A DNA stretch of 64,000 nt from JAYZQT01 sp036136335. GTDB taxonomy: Bacteria > Pseudomonadota > Alphaproteobacteria > MPNO01 > UBA830. This document shows, one piece after another, positions 25,663 to 33,566 of this stretch; the stretch's first letter is position 1; every line of letters starts with the position of its first letter. The stretch is from assembly GCA_036136335.1 (NCBI GenBank), contig JAYZQT010000006.1:62001-126000 (forward strand), read 5' to 3'. The translations under genes and the position numbers were made by a program. The notes beneath the pieces were generated by a model that saw nothing but the letters and a program-made list of their open reading frames with translations, was not told where the DNA came from and made no database searches.

Positions 25663-26478
25663 ATGATTCCCAGACTTGCAGGCCATGCGCCGAATGCCTC
25701 CGGAACGATCGCGCTGGTCACCTTTGTCCTTACTGCAGTTTGTTCTCCAAGTACCGCGCATACGCAGACGGTAACGATCGGCCACAGGAGTGCCGCGTCA
25801 GTGTCCGTCAATCTAAGTGTATTGGATCAGTTGCGTCAAAAACCAAATACACCCATTCATCTTCAATTTTCGCTAAAACGCTCGTTGATCCCAAATACAC
25901 CAGTACCTCGCATTAAACGGGCCATGCCGCGAATTAAAGCAAAAAAAGCTTCAACGCCTGCGTTTAACCACACTCCGGAGCCCCAACCTCCAGCGAAAAT
26001 GCCATCACGTTCGTCGTCCGCCCTACAAACCCTGAAAGCACCAACCTTACCCAAAAGGGTGCCACCTCCAATACAATCACCCACACATGCTGCTTTCTCC
26101 GACCGAGCGGTCAAAGCCTCAACACAACCCCGCTCAAGACTTGACGAAAACCATAAATCAATCCCCAAAACAATTTCTCTTGGACAGAGGTTCCGGTTCG
26201 GGTTCCGCGCTGATAGTGCAATTATGAGCACTACCAATAGTGCGAAGCTCGACAGTATTGCACATTTTATGAAACGCAAGTCCTCGTTGCGACTGAAGGT
26301 TCTCGCTTATGCTAGAGGCAGCCATGCGCGACGACTATCACTATCAAGGGCCCTGACCGTTAGATCTCACCTAATAAATAAAGGTGTGCACGGAACCCTA
26401 ATTGATGTACGGGCCCTCGGAACCGAGTCCCAGGGCGGACCGCCTGACCGGGTAGACGTGATCATCACATCGCAATGA
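25663..26478 (+). CDS. Periplasmic OmpA-like protein with Pro/Lys-rich linker
   Basis: The 271-aa product has an N-terminal hydrophobic segment (about residues 15-35, signal peptide or anchor). A basic Pro-rich middle part (about 85-165, with repeated PRIK, PKR and PPP-like patches) follows. The C-terminal 95 residues resemble an OmpA/MotB domain: FGFRADSAIMST, LDSIAHFMKRK, LSLSRALTVRSHLINKG and DRVDVIIT. The expected peptidoglycan-binding Asp/Arg are only partly kept (YARGSHARRLSLSRA). It is followed by a MotA-like and a second OmpA-like gene in the same direction. No specific function is known to me. Confidence 0.75.
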   Translation: MIPRLAGHAPNASGTIALVTFVLTAVCSPSTAHTQTVTIGHRSAASVSVNLSVLDQLRQKPNTPIHLQFSLKRSLIPNTPVPRIKRAMPRIKAKKASTPAFNHTPEPQPPAKMPSRSSSALQTLKAPTLPKRVPPPIQSPTHAAFSDRAVKASTQPRSRLDENHKSIPKTISLGQRFRFGFRADSAIMSTTNSAKLDSIAHFMKRKSSLRLKVLAYARGSHARRLSLSRALTVRSHLINKGVHGTLIDVRALGTESQGGPPDRVDVIITSQ

Positions 26479-26532
26479 TCAACGTGTCCTTCCTTTGCAT
26501 GAACGTCACGTGCTGACGGAGTAAGGCAGCCC

Positions 26533-27678
26533 ATGACGCATCCCCGACGTTATTTAATTCGAATGTTAATTTTTCTTGCTGTAGTCGCCGCTGTTGCAGG
26601 TGCACTTTACACCGGAATGCGGGGTGCGTTTATGGCAAATCCCGCACTTAACGGCCTGATACTAGGTGTGCTTTTTCTTGGGATTATTTATATTTTTCGC
26701 ACTGTTTTGGTAATGACCCGAGAGGTCGCATGGCTGGAGCATTTCCGGGCCGGACAACCCGCTATTTCAAACATACCTCAACCCCGTATGCTAGCTCCGA
26801 TGGCATCCATGTTGGGAGATCGGACAGACCGGTTTAGTCTTTCAGCAATATCTATGCGATCACTGCTTGACGGTATTGGTGCTCGCCTCGACGAATCTCG
26901 CGATATTTCCCGCTATATGATTGGCCTTCTAATTTTTCTAGGCCTTCTCGGTACCTTCTGGGGATTATTACAAACTATCGAAGCGGTGAGTGGGGTTATC
27001 TCAGGACTCTCGGTTGGAACCAGGGAACTTGGACCGGTGTTCGACGATTTAAAATCAGGTCTGCAAGCACCCCTTTCAGGCATGGGTACAGCGTTTTCGT
27101 CATCTCTGTTCGGGCTAGCAGGTTCCCTTGTTCTTGGATTTCTCGAATTGCAAGCGGGCCAAGCCCAGAACCGCTTCTACAACGATCTCGAAGATTGGCT
27201 TTCGGGTCAAACCAGGCTCGCCACCGGCGCACTGTCCGTGGAAGGGGATCAGTCAGTTCCCGCTTATGTGCAGGCTTTGCTGGAACAAACAGCTGACAGC
27301 CTTGAAAATCTTCAACGAACCATGCAGCGTGGCGAAGAATCGCGGATTGAGGCTAACTCTAGTATCACGGATTTAGTTGTTCGGCTCGGCACACTGACCG
27401 ACCAAATGAAAGCCGAACAAAACCTGATGGTAAAACTCGCCCAAAGCCAGTTGGAGCTAAAACCCATTTTTTCGCGTATAGAAGACGGGTTGAATAGACA
27501 GGGTTTTGCCGGCCCTGACACCGGTATCAACACACATGTCCGTAATATCGAGGCTCATCTCGCTCGATTGCTGGAGGATAGCTCTCAGGGCCGCGAAGAA
27601 TTAATTCAGGAAATCCGATCCGAGATTCGTGTCCTTGCACGAACGCTTGCGGCAATCGCCGAACAGGCCGGACGGTAA
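26533..27678 (+). CDS. MotA/TolQ/ExbB-like membrane channel protein
   Basis: A 381-aa membrane protein. TM1 is at about residues 9-26, TM2 at about 36-58, TM3 at about 137-155 (MIGLLIFLGLLGTFWGLLQT, the MotA/ExbB signature), and TM4 at about 185-210 in the PLSGMGTAFSSSLFGLAGSLVLG region. The C-terminal 150 residues are helical and probably cytoplasmic. In related motors such proteins pair with a one-TM MotB/ExbD-type partner; here the next gene, 17 bp downstream, is a one-TM coiled-coil OmpA protein that fits. This arrangement is seen in other alphaproteobacteria, but its role is not settled. Confidence 0.85.
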   Translation: MTHPRRYLIRMLIFLAVVAAVAGALYTGMRGAFMANPALNGLILGVLFLGIIYIFRTVLVMTREVAWLEHFRAGQPAISNIPQPRMLAPMASMLGDRTDRFSLSAISMRSLLDGIGARLDESRDISRYMIGLLIFLGLLGTFWGLLQTIEAVSGVISGLSVGTRELGPVFDDLKSGLQAPLSGMGTAFSSSLFGLAGSLVLGFLELQAGQAQNRFYNDLEDWLSGQTRLATGALSVEGDQSVPAYVQALLEQTADSLENLQRTMQRGEESRIEANSSITDLVVRLGTLTDQMKAEQNLMVKLAQSQLELKPIFSRIEDGLNRQGFAGPDTGINTHVRNIEAHLARLLEDSSQGREELIQEIRSEIRVLARTLAAIAEQAGR

Positions 27679-27695
27679 AGAGCCAAGACCCGTTT

Positions 27696-29099
27696 ATGCC
27701 AAGCGCACTCCGACGACAGCGGAATACATTAGATATATGGCCGGGTTTCGTCGATGCCTTATCGGCGCTCTTAATTATTATTATTTTTTTACTCTTGGTG
27801 TTTACCCTAGCTCAATTTTTTTTGAGTGAGGTTTTATCGGGGCGTGACCGGGCACTCGAGCAATTAAATCGGCAGATCGCAGAATTGGCGAATACTCTCT
27901 CTCTTGAGCGCACGACCAATTTAAATTTGCGGGAACAAGTATCGGCTCTTGCTGCGGGTCTTCAGGCCTCCAACATCGCCCGCAAACGACTTTCAAGTCA
28001 GTTAGCGGAACTGCTTCCCCAGAAAGACGCCTTGGAATCAATGCTGGAAGATACAACTCGCAAACGCAACTCTCTCCAGAATAAACTTGTTGACGCCGTT
28101 ACACTATCGAAAAAGCATGCTGACGAGCTTGAACAGGCGCTGAAAACAATCGACGCAGACAAGGAAAAGATCAAAGCACAATTGGGCGAAATTGCTCAAC
28201 TAAATCGGGACATACATGTCCTAAGAGGGGTGCGTGCTTCACTTGAGAAGAAGACAACCAAACTAGCCACTAAACTGACTGCCAGAGACGAAGCGCTTGC
28301 GGCATTGCGCGATCGATCCAAGGAGCTTCAGGACAAACTTTCGAGTTCAGCTGAACGCACCGCCCTTGCGCAAAAAGAAATTAAGAATAAGGAATTGTCA
28401 ATTCGTGAACTTGGCGTTCAAGCTCGGCGCATCGGAGATGACCTCACTGAGGAGCAGCAAGCAAACGCTGCAGCCCGCAAGCAAATACAACTCCTAAATC
28501 AACAACTTGCCGCTATCCGTCAAAAATTAGTGCTTTTAAATACTGCACTGGAAGCCTCCCAAACAAAATCCAAAGCCCAAAACATTAAGATTGTAAGCCT
28601 GGGGAAGCGTTTAAACGAAGCACTAGCGAGTAAGGTAGCAGAGCTCGCAATGTACCGATCAGAGTTCTTTGGGCGGCTTCGTAAAGCACTTGGAAAACGG
28701 CACGAAGTTCGAATTGTCGGTGATCGCTTCGTGTTCCAGTCAGAGGTTCTGTTCTCCTCGGGGTCGGCTGAACTCAATGTTGGCGGCCGCAATCGAATTA
28801 CGCGGCTGGCACAAACCCTAAACGAAATCAGCAATCGCATACCGGGAAACCTGAACTGGGTTCTGCGGGTTGATGGCCATACCGATCGTATACCAATTCA
28901 GACGGTTAAATTCCCATCAAACTGGGAGCTTTCAGCGGCCCGGGCTATTTCCGTTGTAAGAGAGTTGGTCGCCGACGGCATACCCGCCAACAGGCTGGTT
29001 GCGGCCGGCTTCGGCGAATTCCAACCCCTTGATCCACGCGATGACGAAATCGCGCATCGCCGCAACCGCCGGATCGAATTCAAACTCACACAGCGTTGA
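27696..29099 (+). CDS. MotB-like protein: one TM, long coiled coil, OmpA peptidoglycan-binding domain
   Basis: The 467-aa protein begins with a short cytoplasmic tail (DIWPGFVDALSALLII), a TM at about residues 19-45, and then about 250 residues of heptad-rich coiled coil (about 50-310). The OmpA domain closes it: FQSEVLFSSGSAELN, LRVDGHTDRIPI, NWELSAARAISVVREL and HRRNRRIEFKL. The intramembrane Asp at the start of the TM (VDAL) matches the proton-carrying Asp position of MotB/TolR proteins. With the MotA-like gene 17 bp upstream it should form an ion-driven complex reaching the cell wall. No flagellar genes are present in the window. Confidence 0.87.
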   Translation: MPSALRRQRNTLDIWPGFVDALSALLIIIIFLLLVFTLAQFFLSEVLSGRDRALEQLNRQIAELANTLSLERTTNLNLREQVSALAAGLQASNIARKRLSSQLAELLPQKDALESMLEDTTRKRNSLQNKLVDAVTLSKKHADELEQALKTIDADKEKIKAQLGEIAQLNRDIHVLRGVRASLEKKTTKLATKLTARDEALAALRDRSKELQDKLSSSAERTALAQKEIKNKELSIRELGVQARRIGDDLTEEQQANAAARKQIQLLNQQLAAIRQKLVLLNTALEASQTKSKAQNIKIVSLGKRLNEALASKVAELAMYRSEFFGRLRKALGKRHEVRIVGDRFVFQSEVLFSSGSAELNVGGRNRITRLAQTLNEISNRIPGNLNWVLRVDGHTDRIPIQTVKFPSNWELSAARAISVVRELVADGIPANRLVAAGFGEFQPLDPRDDEIAHRRNRRIEFKLTQR

Positions 29100-29199
29100 C
29101 CATCGTTATTACAAAAAACAAACCAGTATTGAACTGGCATTCGGTTGCTATTTTTGACAACCTTCTTTATAAACCGCGCTCTGCGATGAGGAAATTACG

Positions 29200-29424
29200 A
29201 TGAAGAATGATATTCATCCGGACTATCACGAAATTGAGGTCGTGATGACCGATGGGTCTAGTTATAAAACGCGTTCTACTTGGGGAAAGCCAGGGGATAC
29301 AATGAAGCTGGATATCGATTCAAAATCGCACCCAGCATGGACCGGAGGCTCCCAGCGTCTGGTGGACAGTGGCGGTCAAGTCGCAAAGTTTAAAAACCGG
29401 TTTAAGGATCTTGGCATTAGTTAG
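29200..29424 (+). CDS. rpmE: 50S ribosomal protein L31, zinc-free type
   Basis: bL31 of 74 aa: MKNDIHPDYHEIEVVMTDGS, then SKSHPAWTGG and a basic end FKNRFKDLG. It contains no cysteine, so it belongs to the zinc-independent (C-minus) form. It is preceded by an AT-rich gap with TTGACA at 29154-29159 and a gatgagg ribosome site. Confidence 0.95.
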   Translation: MKNDIHPDYHEIEVVMTDGSSYKTRSTWGKPGDTMKLDIDSKSHPAWTGGSQRLVDSGGQVAKFKNRFKDLGIS

Positions 29425-29457
29425 GCCACAAACCAAATTTATGTAGACAAATCCCTT

Positions 29458-29501
29458 AAATCAAAAATTAAGCTTCAAAAAACAACCCTTCTTTTTGATT
29501 T
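29458..29501. terminator. Possible bidirectional terminator after rpmE
   Basis: AATCAAAAA near 29459-29467 can pair with TTTTTGATT at 29492-29500, with A/T runs on both sides, between the convergent rpmE and DUF1192 genes. The stem is AT-only and the loop long, so support is weak. Confidence 0.3.
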
Positions 29502-29542
29502 TTCAATCCATATAGTGTGCGGATCGTTACACCAAGCCGTGG

Positions 29543-29725
29543 TTAATTCTTAAAGAGCGCATTGACGTTAGCACGGTGAGACTCCTTTTTGGCTATCTCA
29601 CCACGTACCCGTTCAATTTCTTCCTCCATCTCAGAAATATATTCGCACAATTCCTCAATTGACAGAGGATCAAGATCTCGTTTTTTTTTGGGCACGTTTT
29701 GGGGAAGATCATCGTTATTATTCAT
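29543..29725 (-). CDS. DUF1192 family small protein
   Basis: A 60-aa acidic/basic helical protein: DLDPLSIEELCEYISEMEEEI is the DUF1192 hallmark, followed by AKKESHRANVNALFK. The family is widespread in alphaproteobacteria and of unknown function. It is divergent from the quinone oxidoreductase gene. Confidence 0.85.
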   Translation of the reverse strand: MNNNDDLPQNVPKKKRDLDPLSIEELCEYISEMEEEIERVRGEIAKKESHRANVNALFKN

Positions 29726-29828
29726 CGTCGAGCCTCTAAGCCCAAATAATGTTAAACAGACTTGCCAGTGTGCCGCCGAGAAGATAGACCTGCAACCCTA
29801 GTTTCCTGCAATTTCGGGTATTAAACCG

Positions 29829-30848
29829 ATGTCATTCGACATTCCAAAAACAATGACAGCAATCACGATCACCGAGTTTGGTGGGCCTGAGGTTCTGAAA
29901 CCCACCACCCATCCGGTACCGTCAGCGGGTTATGGTGAATTGTTAGTGAAAACCGCTGCTGCGGGCGTGAACTATCCAGATACCATGCAGAGACAAGGAA
30001 GTTATCCGCCGCCGCCTGGAACAACGGACATACCCGGATTAGAACTTGCAGGAATTGTGGTTGCAGCCGGCGAGGGGACTACAAAGTTTAGTGTTGGCGA
30101 TCGGGTGTGCGCGCTGGTTTCCGGCGGCGCCTACGCCGAGTATTGCGTCGTGCCGGAACCTCAGACGCTTTCTTTGCCAGCCGGATACGACATGGTTCGG
30201 GCAGCAGCAATTCCTGAAAATTTTTTCACAGTCTGGACCAATCTCTTCGACGGTGCTCACTTGGCGGCCGGTGACACTATCTTGATTCATGGGGGTTCTG
30301 GGGGTATCGGGACCGCCGCCATCCAGGTCGCAAAGGAATTTGGCGCCACCGTTTATACGACAGCTCGGACCATGGAAAAATGTCGATTCTGCGAAGAACT
30401 CGGTGCAACCCGTGCAATAAACTACGTCGAAGAAGATTTTGTAGAAGTTGTAAAGAGTGCTACAAACGGGATCGGCTGTTCAGTAGTGCTCGACATTGTT
30501 GGCGGCAGCTATTTTAACCGGAACCTAGAGGCCCTCGCACCGGAGGGCAGAATGGTGCAGGTAGCCGTGCAGAACGGTGCCAAAGTAGAGCTTTTCATCC
30601 CGACCATTATGTCCAAAAGAATACGAATTACAGGATCTACGTTAAGGCCTCGCACAATTGAGCAAAAGAGCGTTATTGCAAATGCCGTCGGTGAGAAACT
30701 CTGGCCCTTGTTCGAGAAAGGGAATATTAAGCCAGTAATATACAAAACTTTTCCTTTGAAAAATGCCGTGAATGCCCACACATTGATGGCCACAAGCAAC
30801 CACCTCGGGAAAATTATATTGATGTTAGAGCCCGTAGATGGACAGTAG
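29829..30848 (+). CDS. NAD(P)H-quinone oxidoreductase, PIG3-type MDR
   Basis: A zinc-free medium-chain dehydrogenase/reductase of the PIG3/zeta-crystallin class, expected to reduce quinones or other carbonyl acceptors with NADPH. Motifs: AAGVNYPDTMQRQG, PGLELAGIVVAAG, GDRVCALVSGGAYAEY, and the NADPH fold HGGSGGIGTAAIQVAKE. The zinc-ligand Cys/His of alcohol dehydrogenases are absent. Translation may start at residue 1 or at Met9 (MTAITITEFG), which matches family N termini better. 339 aa. DUF1192 and DUF1013 neighbours are typical for this gene in alphaproteobacteria. Confidence 0.92.
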   Translation: MSFDIPKTMTAITITEFGGPEVLKPTTHPVPSAGYGELLVKTAAAGVNYPDTMQRQGSYPPPPGTTDIPGLELAGIVVAAGEGTTKFSVGDRVCALVSGGAYAEYCVVPEPQTLSLPAGYDMVRAAAIPENFFTVWTNLFDGAHLAAGDTILIHGGSGGIGTAAIQVAKEFGATVYTTARTMEKCRFCEELGATRAINYVEEDFVEVVKSATNGIGCSVVLDIVGGSYFNRNLEALAPEGRMVQVAVQNGAKVELFIPTIMSKRIRITGSTLRPRTIEQKSVIANAVGEKLWPLFEKGNIKPVIYKTFPLKNAVNAHTLMATSNHLGKIILMLEPVDGQ

Positions 30849-30889
30849 TAACCTACAAACACAAATGAGCAGCAAGAAAGCGCGTCAAC

Positions 30890-31498
30890 ATGCCTAGCAA
30901 AGTATCTGAAAACCTCACGCCGCTTATGCCCAAGGCTACAGCCGTATGGCTGATTGAGAATACCGGCCTGACCTTTCGTCAAATAGGGGCCTTCTGCGGA
31001 CTGCACGAACTTGAAGTGCAGAGTATAGCTGACGACGAAGTAGCGATTGGCCTGGTGGGCTACGATCCCGTCGTCAACGGTCAACTGACAAAGGAAGAGT
31101 TAAACCGCTGTGAGGCCGACGCCGCGGAAAGACTTCAGATGGCGAAAACAGACGTACCCCGCCCGGCGACCAGAACGAAGGGGCCTAAATACACTCCGGT
31201 AGCGAGACGGGGAGACAAACCAGATGCAATAGCTTGGCTGGTGAAGAATTTTCCAAATTTAGGAGACGCCCAAATTTCGCGACTCATCGGTACCACCAAA
31301 CCAACGATCAACGCTATTCGTGACAGGTCACATTGGAACATGGCAAATATCGCAGCACGCGACCCCATCGGCCTTGGCTTGTGTAATCGGCAGGACCTAG
31401 ACAAAGAAGTGTTGAGGGCAGGTTATTCTTTAACTAGGGGTGGACCACCTGCGGAGGAAATGACGCAGACCCCGGATGTCCCAGCATTCAAGCTATAG
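30890..31498 (+). CDS. DUF1013 family (TrcR-type) DNA-binding regulator
   Basis: A 202-aa protein with two related helix-turn-helix-like halves: AVWLIENTGLTFRQIGAFCGLHELEVQ (about 19-45) and AIAWLVKNFPNLGDAQISRLIGTTKPTI (about 112-140). Both are followed by segments containing a short acid-rich motif. DUF1013 proteins are conserved in alphaproteobacteria and have been linked to cell-cycle transcription (annotated as TrcR in databases). It may act with the GapR-type protein encoded at 53359-53628, but that is inference. Confidence 0.85.
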   Translation: MPSKVSENLTPLMPKATAVWLIENTGLTFRQIGAFCGLHELEVQSIADDEVAIGLVGYDPVVNGQLTKEELNRCEADAAERLQMAKTDVPRPATRTKGPKYTPVARRGDKPDAIAWLVKNFPNLGDAQISRLIGTTKPTINAIRDRSHWNMANIAARDPIGLGLCNRQDLDKEVLRAGYSLTRGGPPAEEMTQTPDVPAFKL

Positions 31499-31595
31499 AC
31501 AACGCTATCCTGATAACTTGCTAACAGTTTCTATGATCATATGGAGATACAGCAAAAAATACCGGCGTATTTTGATTTAACATAGGTACCGCCTT

Positions 31596-31766
31596 CTAGG
31601 CATGGGTCCCAATTCGCGCCAGTTCATCTTTTATCTGAAGCTTTCGTTTTTTTATGTTTGAAACTGCGATGGGATCATGTTGAAGCTTGAATTTCTCTTT
31701 TTCGAGAGCGGTTTCGAGTTCCGCGTGTTTGGCTTTAAGAACTTTAATCTGATCACCATCGTTCAT
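31596..31766 (-). CDS. DUF465/YdcH family small protein
   Basis: The ATG at 31766 gives a 56-aa protein, MNDGDQIKVLKAKHAELE, ending NIKKRKLQIKDELARI, the DUF465 helical hairpin with the conserved KKRKLxxKDE end. Met codons 12 and 78 bp upstream would add an unrelated N terminus. A second member lies at 32576-32776. The function of the family is unknown. Confidence 0.8.
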   Translation of the reverse strand: MNDGDQIKVLKAKHAELETALEKEKFKLQHDPIAVSNIKKRKLQIKDELARIGTHA

Positions 31767-31882
31767 ATTAGGACCCATCCAAAGGTTAAGGCGTGGAGTA
31801 CAAGCAAATTTTAGCCTGAAAATTTCCATACTGTAAATCAACAAATTTCTTAGCCTGCAAAAAATTTCCCAAATACGACTTT

Positions 31883-32437
31883 TTAAAAACTAACTGAAAC
31901 CAATGCAGAAACGTTAGCGGCCTGTTTTGGAAATACTGCGCTTAAAATGTGAGCTACATTTACACGGTCTGTGTTCGAGATAAAACCCAAGGTACCGAAA
32001 TAAGTTTCTAGGTTGGACACGGCGTCTATGAGAAGGATGTCATCAGGTCGCGCATCATCAACCTCAAGATCAAGCGAGACGGAAAGCATCAGCTGTTCGA
32101 TATGCTCGCAATCTATTTCTGTTTGCTGTACCCGGCGCCGCAGCTGTTCAACGAGGTCTTGGTGGCCACTGCCGAAGTCTTCCTTCATCCGCGTGCGCAC
32201 CCCCCGAAGAGCCCGAACGACTTCCTGATGCCAGTCCTCTACCGGTTCCCTCAACGATGCCAGTTGGTCAGGGGTAATTACGCCCCGACGTGATGCTGCT
32301 ACCCACAGGCAGTATAGCAGAACATTTACGTCCAGCGCGAGGGCAGACTGCAACTCGATACACGCCGTGCCAACACCTTCCGACATATAGACTTCAAGCG
32401 AAAAGTCCCAGAACGGGTGGTGGGGAAATTCAACCAA
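31883..32437 (-). CDS. TIGR02444 family protein
   Basis: A 184-aa protein with FWDFSLEVYMSEGVGTACIELQ and DVNVLLYCLWVA, the hallmarks of TIGR02444, a family of unknown function. It lies between two DUF465 genes, oriented away from the second one. That grouping recurs in Rhodospirillales, which supports the identification. Confidence 0.8.
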   Translation of the reverse strand: MVEFPHHPFWDFSLEVYMSEGVGTACIELQSALALDVNVLLYCLWVAASRRGVITPDQLASLREPVEDWHQEVVRALRGVRTRMKEDFGSGHQDLVEQLRRRVQQTEIDCEHIEQLMLSVSLDLEVDDARPDDILLIDAVSNLETYFGTLGFISNTDRVNVAHILSAVFPKQAANVSALVSVSF

Positions 32438-32575
32438 TCAATCCTCCGTTCAAAACCACGGTGTTTTCTCCGATAACGCTATAAAAAAACAACGATTCTT
32501 AGTGTTGGAAACCTAACAGTGTGGTTGGAGTTCTGCTATCCTATAATCCCCGACGAACCAATTGCGATGGGATGC

Positions 32576-32776
32576 ATGAGCGAAAAGGAAGCCCTTCGGC
32601 AGAAGCTGGCAGGACTGGAACTTGAGCATCGCGATTTAGACGACGTCATCGCAAGGCTAACTGAGCGCGCACCTTACGACCAGCTGCAGCTTCAACGCCT
32701 GAAGAAACGAAAACTAATTCTGAAAGATCAGATATCCCGCATCGAAGCGCAAGTTCACCCTGATATAATAGCCTGA
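32576..32776 (+). CDS. DUF465/YdcH family small protein, second copy
   Basis: Start at ATG 32576 (MSEKEALRQKLAGLELEH) gives 66 aa; an ATG 9 bp upstream (MGCMSEK) is also possible. It ends QRLKKRKLILKDQISRIEAQ, again the KKRKLxxKD motif of DUF465. It is probably paralogous to the gene at 31596-31766, and it precedes purE. Confidence 0.8.
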   Translation: MSEKEALRQKLAGLELEHRDLDDVIARLTERAPYDQLQLQRLKKRKLILKDQISRIEAQVHPDIIA

Positions 32777-32979
32777 AAATTCCTGTGGATGGAAACAACG
32801 TGTCGAAAAATAAAACCGCTTGTATCCCGGACATGGTTTGCCGCACCGAACGTTTGAGATAAAAGAACTAGGAGCTTATAAATTTTCGACACTACTATCT
32901 GATTGTGGCACAAAACACTTTGAAGCATTGGCGGTTTTGTTAGTTTCGCGATGTCTGTACGCCGACCGATAGTATTTGG

Positions 32980-33022
32980 TGCCGCCACTCCGTAAAATTT
33001 GGACTGGCGGCATAGTTCTTTT
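32980..33022 (+). terminator. GC-rich hairpin in the purE leader (attenuator candidate)
   Basis: TGCCGCCA (32980-32987) and TGGCGGCA (33005-33012) form a perfect 8-bp stem, followed by tagttctttt. It lies 26 bp before the purE start codon. It could end transcription from the DUF465 side or act as an attenuator of purEK. The tail is a broken T-run, so termination is not certain. Confidence 0.45.
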
Positions 33023-33037
33023 GGAAAGGGAAATATC

Positions 33038-33565
33038 ATGGTAGGCCCAAAACCCAACAAGCACCGAAAAGCACCAGCTAAAAACCTTCAGGTGGGTATA
33101 ATAATGGGCAGCAAATCGGACTGGCCGACCATGAAACATGCTGCCGACATTTTGAAAACCATGGGCGTACCGCACGAAACTAAAGTCGTGTCGGCCCACC
33201 GGACACCGGACCGACTGGTTGAGTACGCCAGAAGCGCTAAAAGTCGTGGCCTAAAGGTAATCATCGCAGGTGCCGGCGGAGCGGCGCACCTTCCGGGCAT
33301 GGTAGCCGCGATGACGCCTTTGCCAGTCTTGGGTGTCCCGGTAGAAAGCAAGTCTCTTAGCGGGATGGACAGCCTTCTATCAATCGTGCAAATGCCGGGA
33401 GGTATTCCAGTGGGCACCCTGGCAATCGGAATTTCTGGCGCAAAGAACTCGGGTTTGATGGCAACTGCCGTTATTGCCCTTTCAGACGGAGTGGTTGCAA
33501 AGCGCTTGGAAAAATGGCGAGCGAAGCAAACGACTGATGTACCATTCACTCCGACAGGGCAGTGA
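33038..33565 (+). CDS. purE: N5-carboxyaminoimidazole ribonucleotide mutase PurE
   Basis: PurE class I converts N5-CAIR to CAIR in purine synthesis. IIMGSKSDWPTMKHAADIL, VVSAHRTPDR, IAGAGGAAHLPGMVAA and PVLGVPV are the full set of active-site motifs. The ATG at 33038, with ggaaaggga upstream, gives 175 aa; the first 18 residues are a Lys-rich extension. purK begins one base after its stop. Confidence 0.96.
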   Translation: MVGPKPNKHRKAPAKNLQVGIIMGSKSDWPTMKHAADILKTMGVPHETKVVSAHRTPDRLVEYARSAKSRGLKVIIAGAGGAAHLPGMVAAMTPLPVLGVPVESKSLSGMDSLLSIVQMPGGIPVGTLAIGISGAKNSGLMATAVIALSDGVVAKRLEKWRAKQTTDVPFTPTGQ

Positions 33566-33566
33566 T

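Noticed and set aside
26533..29099. Flagellar MotAB
   Set aside because: The coiled coil is much too long for MotB and no flagellar genes are nearby; the genes are only MotA/MotB-like.
30509..31084. 191-codon minus-strand ORF
   Set aside because: It is antisense across the 3' part of the quinone oxidoreductase and the start of DUF1013, both clear families.
32755..33060. 101- and 107-codon minus-strand ORFs before purE
   Set aside because: They cover the leader hairpin and the PurE start, with no family features.
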